Shown: piece after piece, positions 8,490 through 17,802 of the stretch
Position numbering within the stretch: position 1 is the first letter of the stretch
How the letters are laid out: each line of letters begins with the position of its first letter
NCBI RefSeq assembly: GCF_001605885.1
Contig: NZ_LRPE01000034.1
Coordinates: 124,001-188,000, forward strand
From: Acinetobacter lactucae
GTDB taxonomy: Bacteria; Pseudomonadota; Gammaproteobacteria; Pseudomonadales; Moraxellaceae
Direction: 5' to 3'
Length of the DNA: 64,000 bases
Position numbers and translations under genes: made by a program
The notes under the pieces: generated by a model
Databases searched by the model: none
What the model was told of the DNA's origin: nothing
Seen by the model: only the letters and a program-made list of their open reading frames with translations

Positions 8490-9220
8490 AAATTAAAATT
8501 ATTAATCCTAATACCACCCAAAGTATGACTGACAAAATTGCTGCATCAGCAAAGATAGTCACAAATTCTGATACTCAAATTATTGCCGTGAGTCCTCAAA
8601 TGGGCCCTGCAACAATTGAAAGTTATTATGATGAAGCCCTAAGTGCAGTAGGTGTGCTGGAGGAAATTCGCCAAGGTGAGCCTCTAGGTGTAGATGCTTA
8701 TATTATTGCCTGTTTTGGTGATCCTGTGCTTTATGCTGCACGTGAAATGACTTCAGCACCTGTGATTGGGATTGCCGAAGCAGCTATGCGAACTGCAAGT
8801 TACGTTAGTACTGGTTTTAGTGTAGTCACAACCTTACAACGCACAGTGAATATGAGCTGGCATTTGGCCCATCGCTATGGGGCTACACCATTTTGCAAAA
8901 ATGTTCGAGCTTGTGATATCGCAGTTGAAGAGTTGGAGCTTCCTGACTCAGACGCTTATAGGACCATACGAGATGAGTGCAAAAAAGCGCTCGCAGAAGA
9001 TAAAAGCGATGCGATTGTTTTAGGCTGTGCAGGCATGAGTGATTTGTGCGTAAAACTACAAACCGAGTTGGGAGTGAGTGTTATTGACGGCGTTGCAGCA
9101 GCCGTTAAACAAGCTGAAATGTTAGTCCAGTTAAATTTAAAAACCAGCAAAATTGGTGATTGGGCTTCACCTCCTGTAAAAAACTACACAGGCATATTAT
9201 CAGGATTTGGAATGCGATAA
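8486..9220 (+). CDS. Hydantoin racemase (Asp/Glu racemase superfamily)
   Basis: Cofactor-independent racemase, 244 residues, interconverting enantiomers of 5-substituted hydantoins or a close analogue such as allantoin. Two-cysteine active site: Cys76 (IACFGDP) and Cys181 (VLGCAGM), the same numbers I recall for the Agrobacterium hydantoin racemase. The N-terminal KIINPNTTQSM is typical. Translationally coupled to the NCS1 transporter by an ATGA overlap. No hydantoinase or carbamoylase gene lies beside it, so the downstream hydrolysis step must be encoded elsewhere or by the amidohydrolase locus at 2-4.8 kb; the latter is speculation. Confidence 0.88.
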   Translation: MKIKIINPNTTQSMTDKIAASAKIVTNSDTQIIAVSPQMGPATIESYYDEALSAVGVLEEIRQGEPLGVDAYIIACFGDPVLYAAREMTSAPVIGIAEAAMRTASYVSTGFSVVTTLQRTVNMSWHLAHRYGATPFCKNVRACDIAVEELELPDSDAYRTIRDECKKALAEDKSDAIVLGCAGMSDLCVKLQTELGVSVIDGVAAAVKQAEMLVQLNLKTSKIGDWASPPVKNYTGILSGFGMR

Positions 9221-9229
9221 AGAGTTACT

Positions 9230-9268
9230 GTTTCAATTCCAGCTCAAAATTAGAGCTGGAATTGAAAC
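9230..9268. terminator. Long hairpin between convergent racemase and tauD
   Basis: Perfect 16-base inverted repeat GTTTCAATTCCAGCTC / GAGCTGGAATTGAAAC with a 7-base loop, between convergent genes ending at 9220 and 9287. There is no strong T run on either side, but the stem is long enough to act as a bidirectional terminator or 3' stabiliser. Confidence 0.7.
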
Positions 9269-9286
9269 AAAGAATAATTAAAAGAA

Positions 9287-10168
9287 TTAAGCCTCTGCTA
9301 ACTCTGGCTGTTGTTCTTCTTTATAAAATGGTACATCGCCATTAATGGTTGCGCGGTGCATGATGCGATGGGCATCGCCATAATCAAATAATGCTTTATG
9401 TTGTGTGCAACGGTTATCCCAAATCGCAACATCACCGTCTTGCCATTTCCAGCGTAAATGAAATTGCTCTTGAGTCGCATGTTCAAACAAGAAATTAAGT
9501 AATTGCTCACTTTCTTGTTCAGGTAACTCATTAATGTGTGTAGTAAAACCCTCACTTACAAACAACAAAGGCTCGCCCGTAACCGGATGAGTACGCACTA
9601 CTGGATGAACCACTGGTGGGTTACGCTTAAATGTTTGCAAGAGTTTTTCACGTTCTTCTTCGCTATGGGCAAAACGCTCAAGCGGAAAAGACTTACGAAT
9701 ATCGTGGGTTGCAGTTAAGCCACGTAGTTTTTGCTGTAGTTCGAGCGGTAGCCCTTTAAAAGCTGCTGTATTGCTCGACCACAACGTGTCACCGCCTACA
9801 GGTGGAATTTTAATAGCTTGCAACACACAGCCCAAAGGTGGAGTTTTACTAAAAGTCACATCTGTGTGCCAAAGTTCATTGTCACGCAAATCTTGTTTCC
9901 AACTGTCGAGCACCATCACTTCAGGTACATCTTCAATTGAAGGATAAATCGGGTGCACATGTAAGCTGCCAAAACTACGTGCCAAGTCAGCTTGTCCTTG
10001 CGGCGCTAATTGTTGCTTTCGAAAAAAAATGACCTGATGATCAAGCAAAGCCTGCTGGATTTGTTGCGTTGTCTGTTCATTTAACGCATTCAAATCAATA
10101 TCGTGAATAATTGCGCCAATGGTAGGCTTGATCACTTCAATATTTAAGTTTGCTACTTCTGTATTCAT
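9287..10168 (-). CDS. tauD: TauD/TfdA-family alpha-ketoglutarate dioxygenase
   Basis: Fe(II)/2-oxoglutarate oxygenase releasing sulfite from taurine or another alkylsulfonate. Protein of 293 residues; iron ligands His101, Asp103 (WHTDVTF) and His257 and the 2-oxoglutarate arginine Arg272 all fall two positions after E. coli TauD H99, D101, H255 and R270. Start at 10168 has AAAGAAG just upstream; the longer frame to 10222 overlaps tauC. It lies 8 bases after tauC in the set tauA-tauB-tauC-tauD. Substrate may be a sulfonate other than taurine, since TauD relatives vary. Confidence 0.88.
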   Translation of the reverse strand: MNTEVANLNIEVIKPTIGAIIHDIDLNALNEQTTQQIQQALLDHQVIFFRKQQLAPQGQADLARSFGSLHVHPIYPSIEDVPEVMVLDSWKQDLRDNELWHTDVTFSKTPPLGCVLQAIKIPPVGGDTLWSSNTAAFKGLPLELQQKLRGLTATHDIRKSFPLERFAHSEEEREKLLQTFKRNPPVVHPVVRTHPVTGEPLLFVSEGFTTHINELPEQESEQLLNFLFEHATQEQFHLRWKWQDGDVAIWDNRCTQHKALFDYGDAHRIMHRATINGDVPFYKEEQQPELAEA

Positions 10169-10176
10169 CTTCTTTA

Positions 10177-11046
10177 CTACAACTGCTGACCATACCAAGG
10201 AGAAAACTGTTTTTGTAACCAACGTAAAAACAGTTCAAAACTAACTGCGACAATCGCAATCACAATAATGCCCAGAATCACCGTATCGGTAATTAAGAAC
10301 TGCGCTGCCGATTGCACCATAAAACCAATACCGCGGTCCGCTGCAACTAACTCTGCTGCAACTAATGTTGACCAGCCCACCCCTAAACCAATACGAATAC
10401 CGGTAATAATATGAGGTAAAGCTGTTGGCAAAATGACATGCCAAAAGACTTGTGACTGACTTGCTCCTAGCGACAGTGCCGCACGTTCACGGTTAAGCTG
10501 ATGGCTTAACACACCATGCGCACTACTAATAATGACAGGCGCCAAAATCGAGAAGAAAATCAAAAGCACTTTTGTGGTTTCGCCAATACCGAACCAAATA
10601 ACAAGTAACGGCAAATAAGCTAACGGCGGAATTGGACGTAATAATTCAACCAAAGGATCTAGAACAGCGCGAACCCATTTGTTTAGGCCCATCCATAAGC
10701 CCAGCGGAACACCAATCACCACGGCAACAATCAAGGCTAAAAATACACGAGAGATGCTGGCTGCCAAGTGTTGCCACAAAGTAGCCTTCATAAAGCCTTC
10801 TTGACTGACCGATATAAATTTTTGCCATACTGCCTGTGGACTCGGTAAAAACAGTTCAGGTACGACATGCAAAGCAGTAATGAGGAACCAGAGTGCAACT
10901 ACACTCCCCACACTAATTATGCTGACCGCTAAAGTACGATGCTTCTCAAAAAATGACGATAGAAATGAAGCATTTTCTCTTTGCACATTTAACTCAGGTT
11001 TAAGCTCTGCTTTGTCATATTCATAAACGTTATCTTTAGTGTTCAT
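10177..11046 (-). CDS. tauC: Sulfonate ABC transporter permease (TauC/SsuC-like)
   Basis: 289-residue inner-membrane permease of the sulfonate/nitrate/taurine importer class. About six membrane helices, and the EAA-type cytoplasmic loop that docks to the ATPase (ERAALSLGASQSQVFWHVILP). The N-terminal 30 residues are polar and precede the first helix. Overlaps the tauB stop by 4 bases (ATGA), showing translational coupling, and is followed 8 bases later by tauD. Induction under sulfate limitation through CysB/Cbl-type control is usual for such sets, but no site is recognisable here. Confidence 0.9.
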   Translation of the reverse strand: MNTKDNVYEYDKAELKPELNVQRENASFLSSFFEKHRTLAVSIISVGSVVALWFLITALHVVPELFLPSPQAVWQKFISVSQEGFMKATLWQHLAASISRVFLALIVAVVIGVPLGLWMGLNKWVRAVLDPLVELLRPIPPLAYLPLLVIWFGIGETTKVLLIFFSILAPVIISSAHGVLSHQLNRERAALSLGASQSQVFWHVILPTALPHIITGIRIGLGVGWSTLVAAELVAADRGIGFMVQSAAQFLITDTVILGIIVIAIVAVSFELFLRWLQKQFSPWYGQQL

Positions 11047-11837
11047 GTAGGTAACGCCTCCTTACCGCTTTGTTTTTGTGCCCTTAAACTTTCAAATAGC
11101 TGTTCTCTAAGCTGAATAAATTGAGAGTCCGATTTAATTGAGCGAATAGACTCGCCCTGACGATATCGTTGAGCAAAATCGAGATGTAGAGTTTCTACAA
11201 TTTTGCCCGGATGTGCTGTCATTAGAACTAACTGATTGCTAAGCAATAATGCTTCTTCAATGTCATGTGTAATTAAAAAGAAGCTTTTATTTTGTTGAAT
11301 CCATAAATCGAGAACTAGCTGCTGCATGTTTTCACGCGTAAAAGCATCTAATGCGGCAAAAGGTTCATCTAATAAAATAAACGGCGCGTGACTGATCAAA
11401 GCTCGGGCAATACCAACACGTTGTTTCATACCACCGGAAAGTTCCCAGATATTGGCTTTTTCAACATGACTTAAACCCACAATTTTCAAAATTGCGTTTA
11501 CTTCTGCCTCAATCTCTGCACGCTTTAAACCTTTTAACTGCAAAGCGAAGCCAACATTATCTGCAACATTTAGCCAAGGAAGTAAGGCGTGATCTTGAAA
11601 TACAACAGCACGAGTTACATCTGGTCCAGTTACGACTTCATGATTTACAAGCACATCACCAGAACTTGGCTTTTGAAACCCTGCCAAGATATTAAGCAAA
11701 GTTGTTTTGCCACAACCCGACTCACCTAAAATCACGGTTAAAGAACTGTCTTCAATGGTGAGGTTAATGTCTTGTAAAACTGGCTTTTGCTGTTTAGGAA
11801 AAGTCAGATGAATATGTTTGGCTTCTAATACACTCAT
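11043..11837 (-). CDS. tauB: Sulfonate ABC transporter ATP-binding protein (TauB/SsuB-like)
   Basis: 264-residue cytoplasmic ATPase powering the importer. Walker A GESGCGKTT, signature LSGGMKQR, Walker B FILLDEPFAALD and the switch histidine in LITHDIEEAL are all intact. The class is the nitrate/sulfonate/taurine importer ATPases. Between tauA (9-base gap) and tauC (4-base overlap), so clearly one operon. Confidence 0.9.
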   Translation of the reverse strand: MSVLEAKHIHLTFPKQQKPVLQDINLTIEDSSLTVILGESGCGKTTLLNILAGFQKPSSGDVLVNHEVVTGPDVTRAVVFQDHALLPWLNVADNVGFALQLKGLKRAEIEAEVNAILKIVGLSHVEKANIWELSGGMKQRVGIARALISHAPFILLDEPFAALDAFTRENMQQLVLDLWIQQNKSFFLITHDIEEALLLSNQLVLMTAHPGKIVETLHLDFAQRYRQGESIRSIKSDSQFIQLREQLFESLRAQKQSGKEALPT

Positions 11838-11846
11838 GACAACTCC

Positions 11847-12869
11847 TTAAGGCTGCAAAAATGAAGAATTCACATTGCCTTTATAATCGGCTTTAAGTTG
11901 ATCGACCTTGCCCTGACCTTTTAAGAACTTCGCTGTATCAAAAATATTTTGCGCAAATTCACCATCTAACGTTTGTTTTTGCTGAGCGTGGTCAAGGTAA
12001 ATATTTCCACTTAATAAAAGCGGGATATCTTTTGGATCAGAACCTGTGAGCTGCGCAATTTTTTGCACGTTATCGGCATCTTTAACGTAAGCGGCTGGGT
12101 CTTGGTTATATTTTTCGAGTTGCTCAAGTGTGGTTTGGACAAAAGCTTTTAAGAAATCAGGATTTTTCTCTGCAAAATCTTTACGTACAACCCATAAGTC
12201 ATAAGTTGGAGCGCCCCATTCACCCACTTGTTTTGAGTCGGTTAAAACCGTACCAGATGCTTTGGCTTTACTTAAAGCAGGTTCCCAAACATAGGCAGCA
12301 TCAATATCACCACGTTCCCATGCAGCTGAAATTTCAGGTGGACGCAAGTTAATAATTTTTACTTTGTCTTCTGGAATATTCCAATGTTTAAGTGCAGACA
12401 AAAGGCTGTAATGGGTTGTTGAAACAAAAGGTACAGCAATGGTTTTGCCAATTAAATCTTGAGGAGTTTTAATGCCTGATTTATTACTCACCACGAGTGC
12501 TTCAGATGCACCAAGTTTTGAAGTAATTAAGAATACCTCAATAGGTAAATCACGGCTTGCCGCAGCAGCAAGTGGACTTGAACCAATATTGCCAAGTACG
12601 ACATCGCCTGAAGCAAGTGCGTTTACAACATCTGAACCCGCATCAAATTTTTTCCATTGAATAGTACGTTGACTATGTTTTTCATATTCCCCATTCGCCT
12701 GCGCCACTTTGCTTGGGTCAACCCCAGTTTGATAAGCAATAACGACAGGTTTGTTGTCACGAACTGAAGCACCCGTATTATTATCTTTCTTATTCTGCCA
12801 TACGATAAATGCAACAATTGCGACTACTACAATTGCCGTGATAATCAACGGTTTGGTTTTAGTGCTCAT
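11847..12869 (-). CDS. tauA: Sulfonate-binding protein (TauA/SsuA-like), membrane-anchored N terminus
   Basis: Periplasmic ligand-binding protein of the aliphatic sulfonate/taurine importer, 340 residues from the ATG at 12869. The SsuA/TauA pattern is visible (VVNALASGDVVLGNIGSSPLA, then DAAYVWEPAL). The N terminus has an uncharged membrane stretch (about residues 7-26) followed by WQNKKDNN, without a clear signal-peptidase or lipobox site, so it may stay anchored in the inner membrane. First gene of tauABCD. A frame extension to a TTG at 12887 is unsupported. Confidence 0.86.
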   Translation of the reverse strand: MSTKTKPLIITAIVVVAIVAFIVWQNKKDNNTGASVRDNKPVVIAYQTGVDPSKVAQANGEYEKHSQRTIQWKKFDAGSDVVNALASGDVVLGNIGSSPLAAAASRDLPIEVFLITSKLGASEALVVSNKSGIKTPQDLIGKTIAVPFVSTTHYSLLSALKHWNIPEDKVKIINLRPPEISAAWERGDIDAAYVWEPALSKAKASGTVLTDSKQVGEWGAPTYDLWVVRKDFAEKNPDFLKAFVQTTLEQLEKYNQDPAAYVKDADNVQKIAQLTGSDPKDIPLLLSGNIYLDHAQQKQTLDGEFAQNIFDTAKFLKGQGKVDQLKADYKGNVNSSFLQP

Positions 12870-13327
12870 AATTTCATGATCTTTCAATAATATAAGTTCA
12901 TGGTATGCAGCTGGCTTTATAATGAAAAATAAAAAAATATGAGTTGCTTATCTAATTTTTATAAATAAATTTTCCTTATAAGTTTTTATCTTTTGGTAAA
13001 AAGCAAATTTTAAGCAATCCTATAGATTAGCGGTAAAATTAAAATACTTATATATCAATAATTAAAAACGATATTCACAAAAGATAAGATGAGAAAAGGC
13101 TGACACACATCCTCTAAGTATTTTATCCTACTCATTTCGTCATTTTTATTTTTGCTTATCGCATCCAGAATTTTGCATCCAATTAATTTTCATTATTTTA
13201 TATAAAGTACAGATTTTATTATCTTTTTATCTTGAATCTTCTGCAAATATTGAGATTTGGACAAATCTTTTTCTGGTTTATACATGAGGAAAATTTAATT
13301 TTTATTTTTAAGAGGAGAAATCATCCC
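12870..13327. other. AT-rich divergent promoter gap, tauA / porin
   Basis: About 460 bases of very AT-rich DNA between the divergent tau operon and porin gene. I see no convincing gene or long hairpin. It must hold both promoters; long A/T runs and a ribosome site AGAGGAG at 13311-13317 are the only features I can point to. Confidence 0.5.
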
Positions 13328-14512
13328 TTGTTTAAACGTCCTACAACTTTCAAAAAAATATTCATCGCGACGACTTTGATTACATTGAGCCTCTCAAGTC
13401 ATGCAGCCCTTACCTTTGGCAATGCTGAAGAAGGTCAACTTAAAGTAAGTGGTACTGTTCGGGCTAAATATGTTTATGATTTTGACTCTGAACCCTCTAC
13501 CAGTAAATTTTCCTTTAATGACGCAGTATTATGGCTGGACTACAATTCCCCAAAATGGATTGGCCGTCTAGATTATCGGGTTTATGAATATTATGGACGT
13601 TTAGGCGATGCCAACTGGCTCACCGATGCATGGTTGGGTTATAAAATTAATGACAACAGTAAAATTATTGCTGGCTTAAACCCTGTTCCTTTTGGCTTGG
13701 GTCGATTTTGGGGGAATACTTATTATTTAGGCATTGCCAATAGTGCGGGTTGGGAAGATGTACACAACCTCGGCGTAAAATATGATTTCAATGATGGAAC
13801 CAATGAAGCACAACTCGCCTTTTATCCTACCGATGGTGGCACCTATAGAGGTAAAAGCAAAGACTCGAGTCGATTTAGTATCAACCCTGTCAATGCAGAT
13901 GACTCTGTACCGCAAGGCACCAATACCAAAGAAAAGAACTCGTTTGTAGTTCGCGGTGCTCATACCTTTAAGAATGTCTTAGGCCAAGAGAATTTCTCTA
14001 CCCAACTGGGTGCTTCTGCATGGTATTCCACCATTGAAAATAAACGTTCAGGGCAAGATGGTGATCGCCAAGTCTACTCAGTTTTTAGCAATACCAATTA
14101 TAACCAATGGAATTTACAGCTTTTGGCCGGTTATCAAGACATCGATAATGCCGACACTCAATATAAAGACCACCTGACTTTGGGCGGTTTCGATTATTCA
14201 TTTAACTCTGCAACCAAAGGTCAGATTTATTCAGCCGAACTCAGCTATTTATTTCCTCAGCAATTTGGACCGATTACCTCTGTTCGCCCGTACTTGAACT
14301 ATAGTTCTTATCGAAAAGAACAAGACGGCTTTAAAGACTCTACCCGTTTTATTCCCGGCATTGCCTTTAACTATCAAAAACTGACGGTACAAGCCGAATT
14401 ACTGATGGGTAAACATGATCCATACCTAGGAGACAGTGAAGGCCTTGCAGCTGGTGGAACCAATGATAAATGGAATAAAAAAGCATTTGTAATTTTTGCT
14501 TATTACTTCTAA
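13328..14512 (+). CDS. Outer-membrane porin, beta-barrel
   Basis: 394-residue outer-membrane protein, likely a channel for sulfonates given its place facing the tau operon. It has a cleavable signal (KKIFIATTLITLSLSSHA then ALTFG), alternating amphipathic strands rich in Tyr/Trp/Asn, and a C-terminal phenylalanine (FVIFAYYF) required for barrel insertion. No ATG occurs in frame at the N terminus; a TTG at 13328, 10 bases after AGAGGAG, gives exactly a signal peptide of normal length. The open frame continues to 13232 without a ribosome site. Family resembles phosphate-selective or OprB-like porins; substrate unproven. Confidence 0.82.
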   Translation: MFKRPTTFKKIFIATTLITLSLSSHAALTFGNAEEGQLKVSGTVRAKYVYDFDSEPSTSKFSFNDAVLWLDYNSPKWIGRLDYRVYEYYGRLGDANWLTDAWLGYKINDNSKIIAGLNPVPFGLGRFWGNTYYLGIANSAGWEDVHNLGVKYDFNDGTNEAQLAFYPTDGGTYRGKSKDSSRFSINPVNADDSVPQGTNTKEKNSFVVRGAHTFKNVLGQENFSTQLGASAWYSTIENKRSGQDGDRQVYSVFSNTNYNQWNLQLLAGYQDIDNADTQYKDHLTLGGFDYSFNSATKGQIYSAELSYLFPQQFGPITSVRPYLNYSSYRKEQDGFKDSTRFIPGIAFNYQKLTVQAELLMGKHDPYLGDSEGLAAGGTNDKWNKKAFVIFAYYF

Positions 14513-14518
14513 CTCCAA

Positions 14519-14550
14519 AAATAAAGGCCAACATGTGTTGGCCTTTATTT
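14519..14550. terminator. Bidirectional terminator, porin / MFS
   Basis: Perfect inverted repeat AAATAAAGGCCAACA / TGTTGGCCTTTATTT between convergent genes ending at 14512 and 14573. GC-rich stem base with A and T runs on either side, so it can stop transcription from both directions. Confidence 0.88.
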
Positions 14551-14572
14551 CATTTAGATATTTATTTTTACG

Positions 14573-16039
14573 TTAGTCGATTACTGGTGAATTATTTAGA
14601 GGAAGTTCTGTTTTATCTTCATAGATGACATCGACATCTTGAGCGGTAGGCTCAAACTTAATCAGTAGTCCAATCACAATTAAAGGAATAAAGGCAAAGA
14701 TAGAAATAATCAGGTAAACATCGGTTTTATATCCCGCCATCCAGATCGGTAAAACAAACAAAGCAATTGCTTGAGCAACACCCGTTACTGCACGGTTAAA
14801 GCCAACCCCAACACCACGAATCGAAGCAGGATAAGCCATAGTTGGATAAACCATCATTTGTGCCCCGGGCCCAAAGCCTTCGGCAAAAAGCCATAAACCG
14901 AGCATGCCAATTGCAGTGTAAAGTAAAAAGCTGTTCCCGGGTTCACCAATGAATGCCAAAGCAATGAGAGCAATAAACTGAAGTAAAAAGCCTGTAAGCA
15001 ACACATGACGAGATTTAAATCTGCTTGCAACAAATACGCCTAACAGCCCGCCCGTAAATGCAAATAATAAATTAAGCCCGAGTGTTGTAGTAATCGTTGT
15101 TAAAACATCAGTATGAAAGAACCGCGTTAAAATAGAAGGTAAAAAGAAGGCAATGGTGGTGTACTGAAATGCCACCGAAATATGAATCACGATTGCCACA
15201 ATCGTTCTTGGCAAATAGGTTTTATTGAATAAAACTGCAAAACCCTCGCGCTTTTTCTCTTCAGTAGTTCTTTCTACTTTTTCGACTGTTGCGACTGCAT
15301 TAATTGCGTAGGATTCTTGTAGAACTTTAGCTGCGCCTTTTAAATCACCTTGGTTTGCAAGCCAGATTGGTGATTCAGTTAAATATTTACCGCGAATAAA
15401 AATAATGAGTAACGCTGGTACTGCTCCAAAAATTAAAGATGCTCGCCATAACCAATTGCTATGTTCAGGCGGTAAAAGAAAGTAAAGCGCCAAAACCAGA
15501 CCAAAACACACCGAAGAAGCGGCATACCACATTGGGCACCATGCGGCTAAACGTGCTGCTTTGTTGCTACTACCGTTAAATTTGGAAAACTCAGATAAGT
15601 ATGACATTGCGACAGGTAAATCAATACCAACACTAATTCCCATAATAAATCGGGCTAAAATCAAAACCCATACATTCGGTGCAAAACCAGCGACAATTGC
15701 CGCAATAACAAACAGCACCATGTCCGCCATGAAGACCCGATAACGGCCAATTTTATCTGTCAGCCAACCACCAATGAGATTACCAACAATGGTTCCACAA
15801 ACAATCGCTGAAGCTACTACACCTGTCATGACAGGGCTTAAAGAAAACTCTGAGATGACTTGCTCAATACCAAATGAGAGCGTTGTTAAATCATATGCAT
15901 CAATAAACACACCAATTAATGCCAACCAAATAACTTTATTCGATTTACCCTTCCCTGCAAATTTGGAAATTAACTGTGAAACATCATCGGGAGATTTAAT
16001 TTCATAACGATGGTTATGATCGAGTTCTTGCGTGCTCAC
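14573..16039 (-). CDS. MFS transporter, sugar-porter/aromatic-acid-like
   Basis: 488-residue inner-membrane carrier with 12 predicted helices. The helix 2-3 motif GGWLTDKIGRYRVF and the long central loop (RTTEEKKREG) fit the metabolite:H+ symporter branch of MFS. It is the third element of the organosulfur region, between the porin (convergent, shared terminator) and the FMN monooxygenase upstream on the same strand, so it probably imports the substrate of the monooxygenases. Exact substrate unknown. Gap of 194 bases to the upstream gene includes a terminator, so it has its own promoter. Confidence 0.85.
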   Translation of the reverse strand: MSTQELDHNHRYEIKSPDDVSQLISKFAGKGKSNKVIWLALIGVFIDAYDLTTLSFGIEQVISEFSLSPVMTGVVASAIVCGTIVGNLIGGWLTDKIGRYRVFMADMVLFVIAAIVAGFAPNVWVLILARFIMGISVGIDLPVAMSYLSEFSKFNGSSNKAARLAAWCPMWYAASSVCFGLVLALYFLLPPEHSNWLWRASLIFGAVPALLIIFIRGKYLTESPIWLANQGDLKGAAKVLQESYAINAVATVEKVERTTEEKKREGFAVLFNKTYLPRTIVAIVIHISVAFQYTTIAFFLPSILTRFFHTDVLTTITTTLGLNLLFAFTGGLLGVFVASRFKSRHVLLTGFLLQFIALIALAFIGEPGNSFLLYTAIGMLGLWLFAEGFGPGAQMMVYPTMAYPASIRGVGVGFNRAVTGVAQAIALFVLPIWMAGYKTDVYLIISIFAFIPLIVIGLLIKFEPTAQDVDVIYEDKTELPLNNSPVID

Positions 16040-16189
16040 TTAATAATTCCTGTATTTTAATCACAGAAACAAAATAATGATTATTCACACAATACAAAAA
16101 CAAATTAATCTGATGTTTTAATCTAAATTATAGAATTATATTTTCATTATTAACTCAGCAGTAAAACCGATATAAAAAAACAAAATAAA

Positions 16190-16208
16190 AGCTGGTATTT
16201 AACCAGCT
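16190..16208 (-). terminator. Terminator after FMN monooxygenase gene
   Basis: Stem AGCTGGT / ACCAGCT with a 5-base loop followed, on the minus strand, by TTTTATTTTG and a further T run. It lies 26 bases past the monooxygenase stop. Confidence 0.7.
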
Positions 16209-16233
16209 ATTTATTTAAAGGCTTCCTAAAATA

Positions 16234-17625
16234 TTAACTCGCCTCAGCAAGTTTTAACTCTTTTAGATTACGATATTTTGCACCGCGGTGATTTTCAGGC
16301 AAATATGGCCCAGCACCAAATAGTTTTTCTCTTAATGTTCCTTGTGCATATGAGGTTTGATATACCCCACGTTTTTGCAATTCTGGCACAATAAATTCGA
16401 CCACATCGGCAAAGGTTTGATGCGCCAAAATATAGGCAAGGTTAAAGCCATCGACATCTGTATCTTCAACCCATTGTTGTAGAGCATCTGAAACTGTTTC
16501 TGCCGAACCCACGAGTACTGGTCCATTACCACCTAAGCTGTTCCAGTTTGCAATTTCCTCAATAGTCCAGATACGCTCTGGGTCCGCATTCACATAAGAA
16601 TCCAATAAAGATTGAATCGCGTTGGTTTGAATATATTCAACTTTATCAGTCGGTTGATATTGTGAAAAATCGACACCAGACCAGCCAGATAGCAATGTTA
16701 AAGCGCCATCGTAGCTTCCATAGCTTTGATATTCTTTAAACTTAGTCTGTGCTTTTGCATCGGTTTCATCAGTGACAATCGACAAAAGTGCATAAATTTT
16801 AACTGAGTATGGGTCACGGCCTTCCTGAGCCAATTTTTGGCGAATACCCTGTACCACTTTTTTAGTGGCAATTTTAGACGGGGCTGCAATAAATACACAC
16901 TCAGCATTTTGACTTGCAAACTTCTGCCCGCGTGAAGATGCGCCTGCTTGGTAAAGTACTGGTGTTCGCTGCGGTGATGGTTCACAAATATGGATACCTG
17001 GTACAGTAAAGTATTTACCCTCGTGTTGAATTGGGTGTACTTTTTTATGGTCAGCAAAGATACCGCTTTCACGATCACGAAGTACCGAACCTTCTTCCCA
17101 AGAACCTTCCCAAAGTTTGTAAAGGACTTCTAAGTATTCATCAGCAATATCATAACGATTGTCATGATTAACTTGAGTTTTTAATCCTAAGTTTTTCGAA
17201 CCACTTTCCAAATACGACGTCACGATATTCCAACCAACTCGCCCTTTAGTTAAATGGTCCAGCGTACTGATACGTCTAGCAAAAGGATAAGGATGCTCAA
17301 AGGAAATCGAAGTTGTGACACCGAAGCCCAAGTGTTTTGTGACTGCTGCCATCGCTGGCACAATCTGTAATGGATCATTGACCGGAACTTGTACCGCGCC
17401 TGTTAAGGCATGTTCGGCGCTTTGATGATAAACGTCATAAATACCAAGCACATCTGCAATAAAAATACCGTCAAAAAAACCGCGTTCCAAAATTTGTGCT
17501 AAATCTGTCCAATATTCTAAATCTTTATATTCAACAGATCGGTCTTGAGGATGTCGCCATAATCCAGGAGATTGATGGGCAATACAATTCATTTCAAAAG
17601 CATTAAAACTAATTTTCTTAGTCAT
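16234..17625 (-). CDS. FMN-dependent monooxygenase, NtaA/SnaA/DszA family
   Basis: 463-residue flavin-dependent oxygenase using FMNH2 from a separate reductase. The NtaA/DszA family pattern is clear: NAFEMNCIAHQSPGLWRHP at the start, GRVGWNIVTS near residue 135 and YQAGASSRG near 230. Known members cleave sulfones, nitrilotriacetate or dimethyl sulfide. It sits beside an SfnB/DszC-like flavoprotein, MFS carrier and tau genes, so release of sulfite from an organosulfur compound is the best guess. No flavin reductase gene is in the window. Short gap (177 bases) separates it from the upstream gene on the same strand. Confidence 0.87.
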   Translation of the reverse strand: MTKKISFNAFEMNCIAHQSPGLWRHPQDRSVEYKDLEYWTDLAQILERGFFDGIFIADVLGIYDVYHQSAEHALTGAVQVPVNDPLQIVPAMAAVTKHLGFGVTTSISFEHPYPFARRISTLDHLTKGRVGWNIVTSYLESGSKNLGLKTQVNHDNRYDIADEYLEVLYKLWEGSWEEGSVLRDRESGIFADHKKVHPIQHEGKYFTVPGIHICEPSPQRTPVLYQAGASSRGQKFASQNAECVFIAAPSKIATKKVVQGIRQKLAQEGRDPYSVKIYALLSIVTDETDAKAQTKFKEYQSYGSYDGALTLLSGWSGVDFSQYQPTDKVEYIQTNAIQSLLDSYVNADPERIWTIEEIANWNSLGGNGPVLVGSAETVSDALQQWVEDTDVDGFNLAYILAHQTFADVVEFIVPELQKRGVYQTSYAQGTLREKLFGAGPYLPENHRGAKYRNLKELKLAEAS

Positions 17626-17802
17626 AAAATATCAGCCAGCATTTTATTTAATTTTTATACTAAAGCAATTTTTAGGTTTTCTTTATAATATAAACCCCAA
17701 ACAAAATATGATTTTATTCTAATAGATTTTTATAATTTAATTTAAATAATCAAAATAATATTAAGCCGCCAAAAATAGCAGCTTAATATATAAAGTTAAA
17801 AT

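Noticed and set aside
17758..17789. Hairpin ATATTAAGC / GCTTAATAT after the SfnB-like gene
   Set aside because: AT-rich stem, long loop and no T run; too weak to call a terminator.
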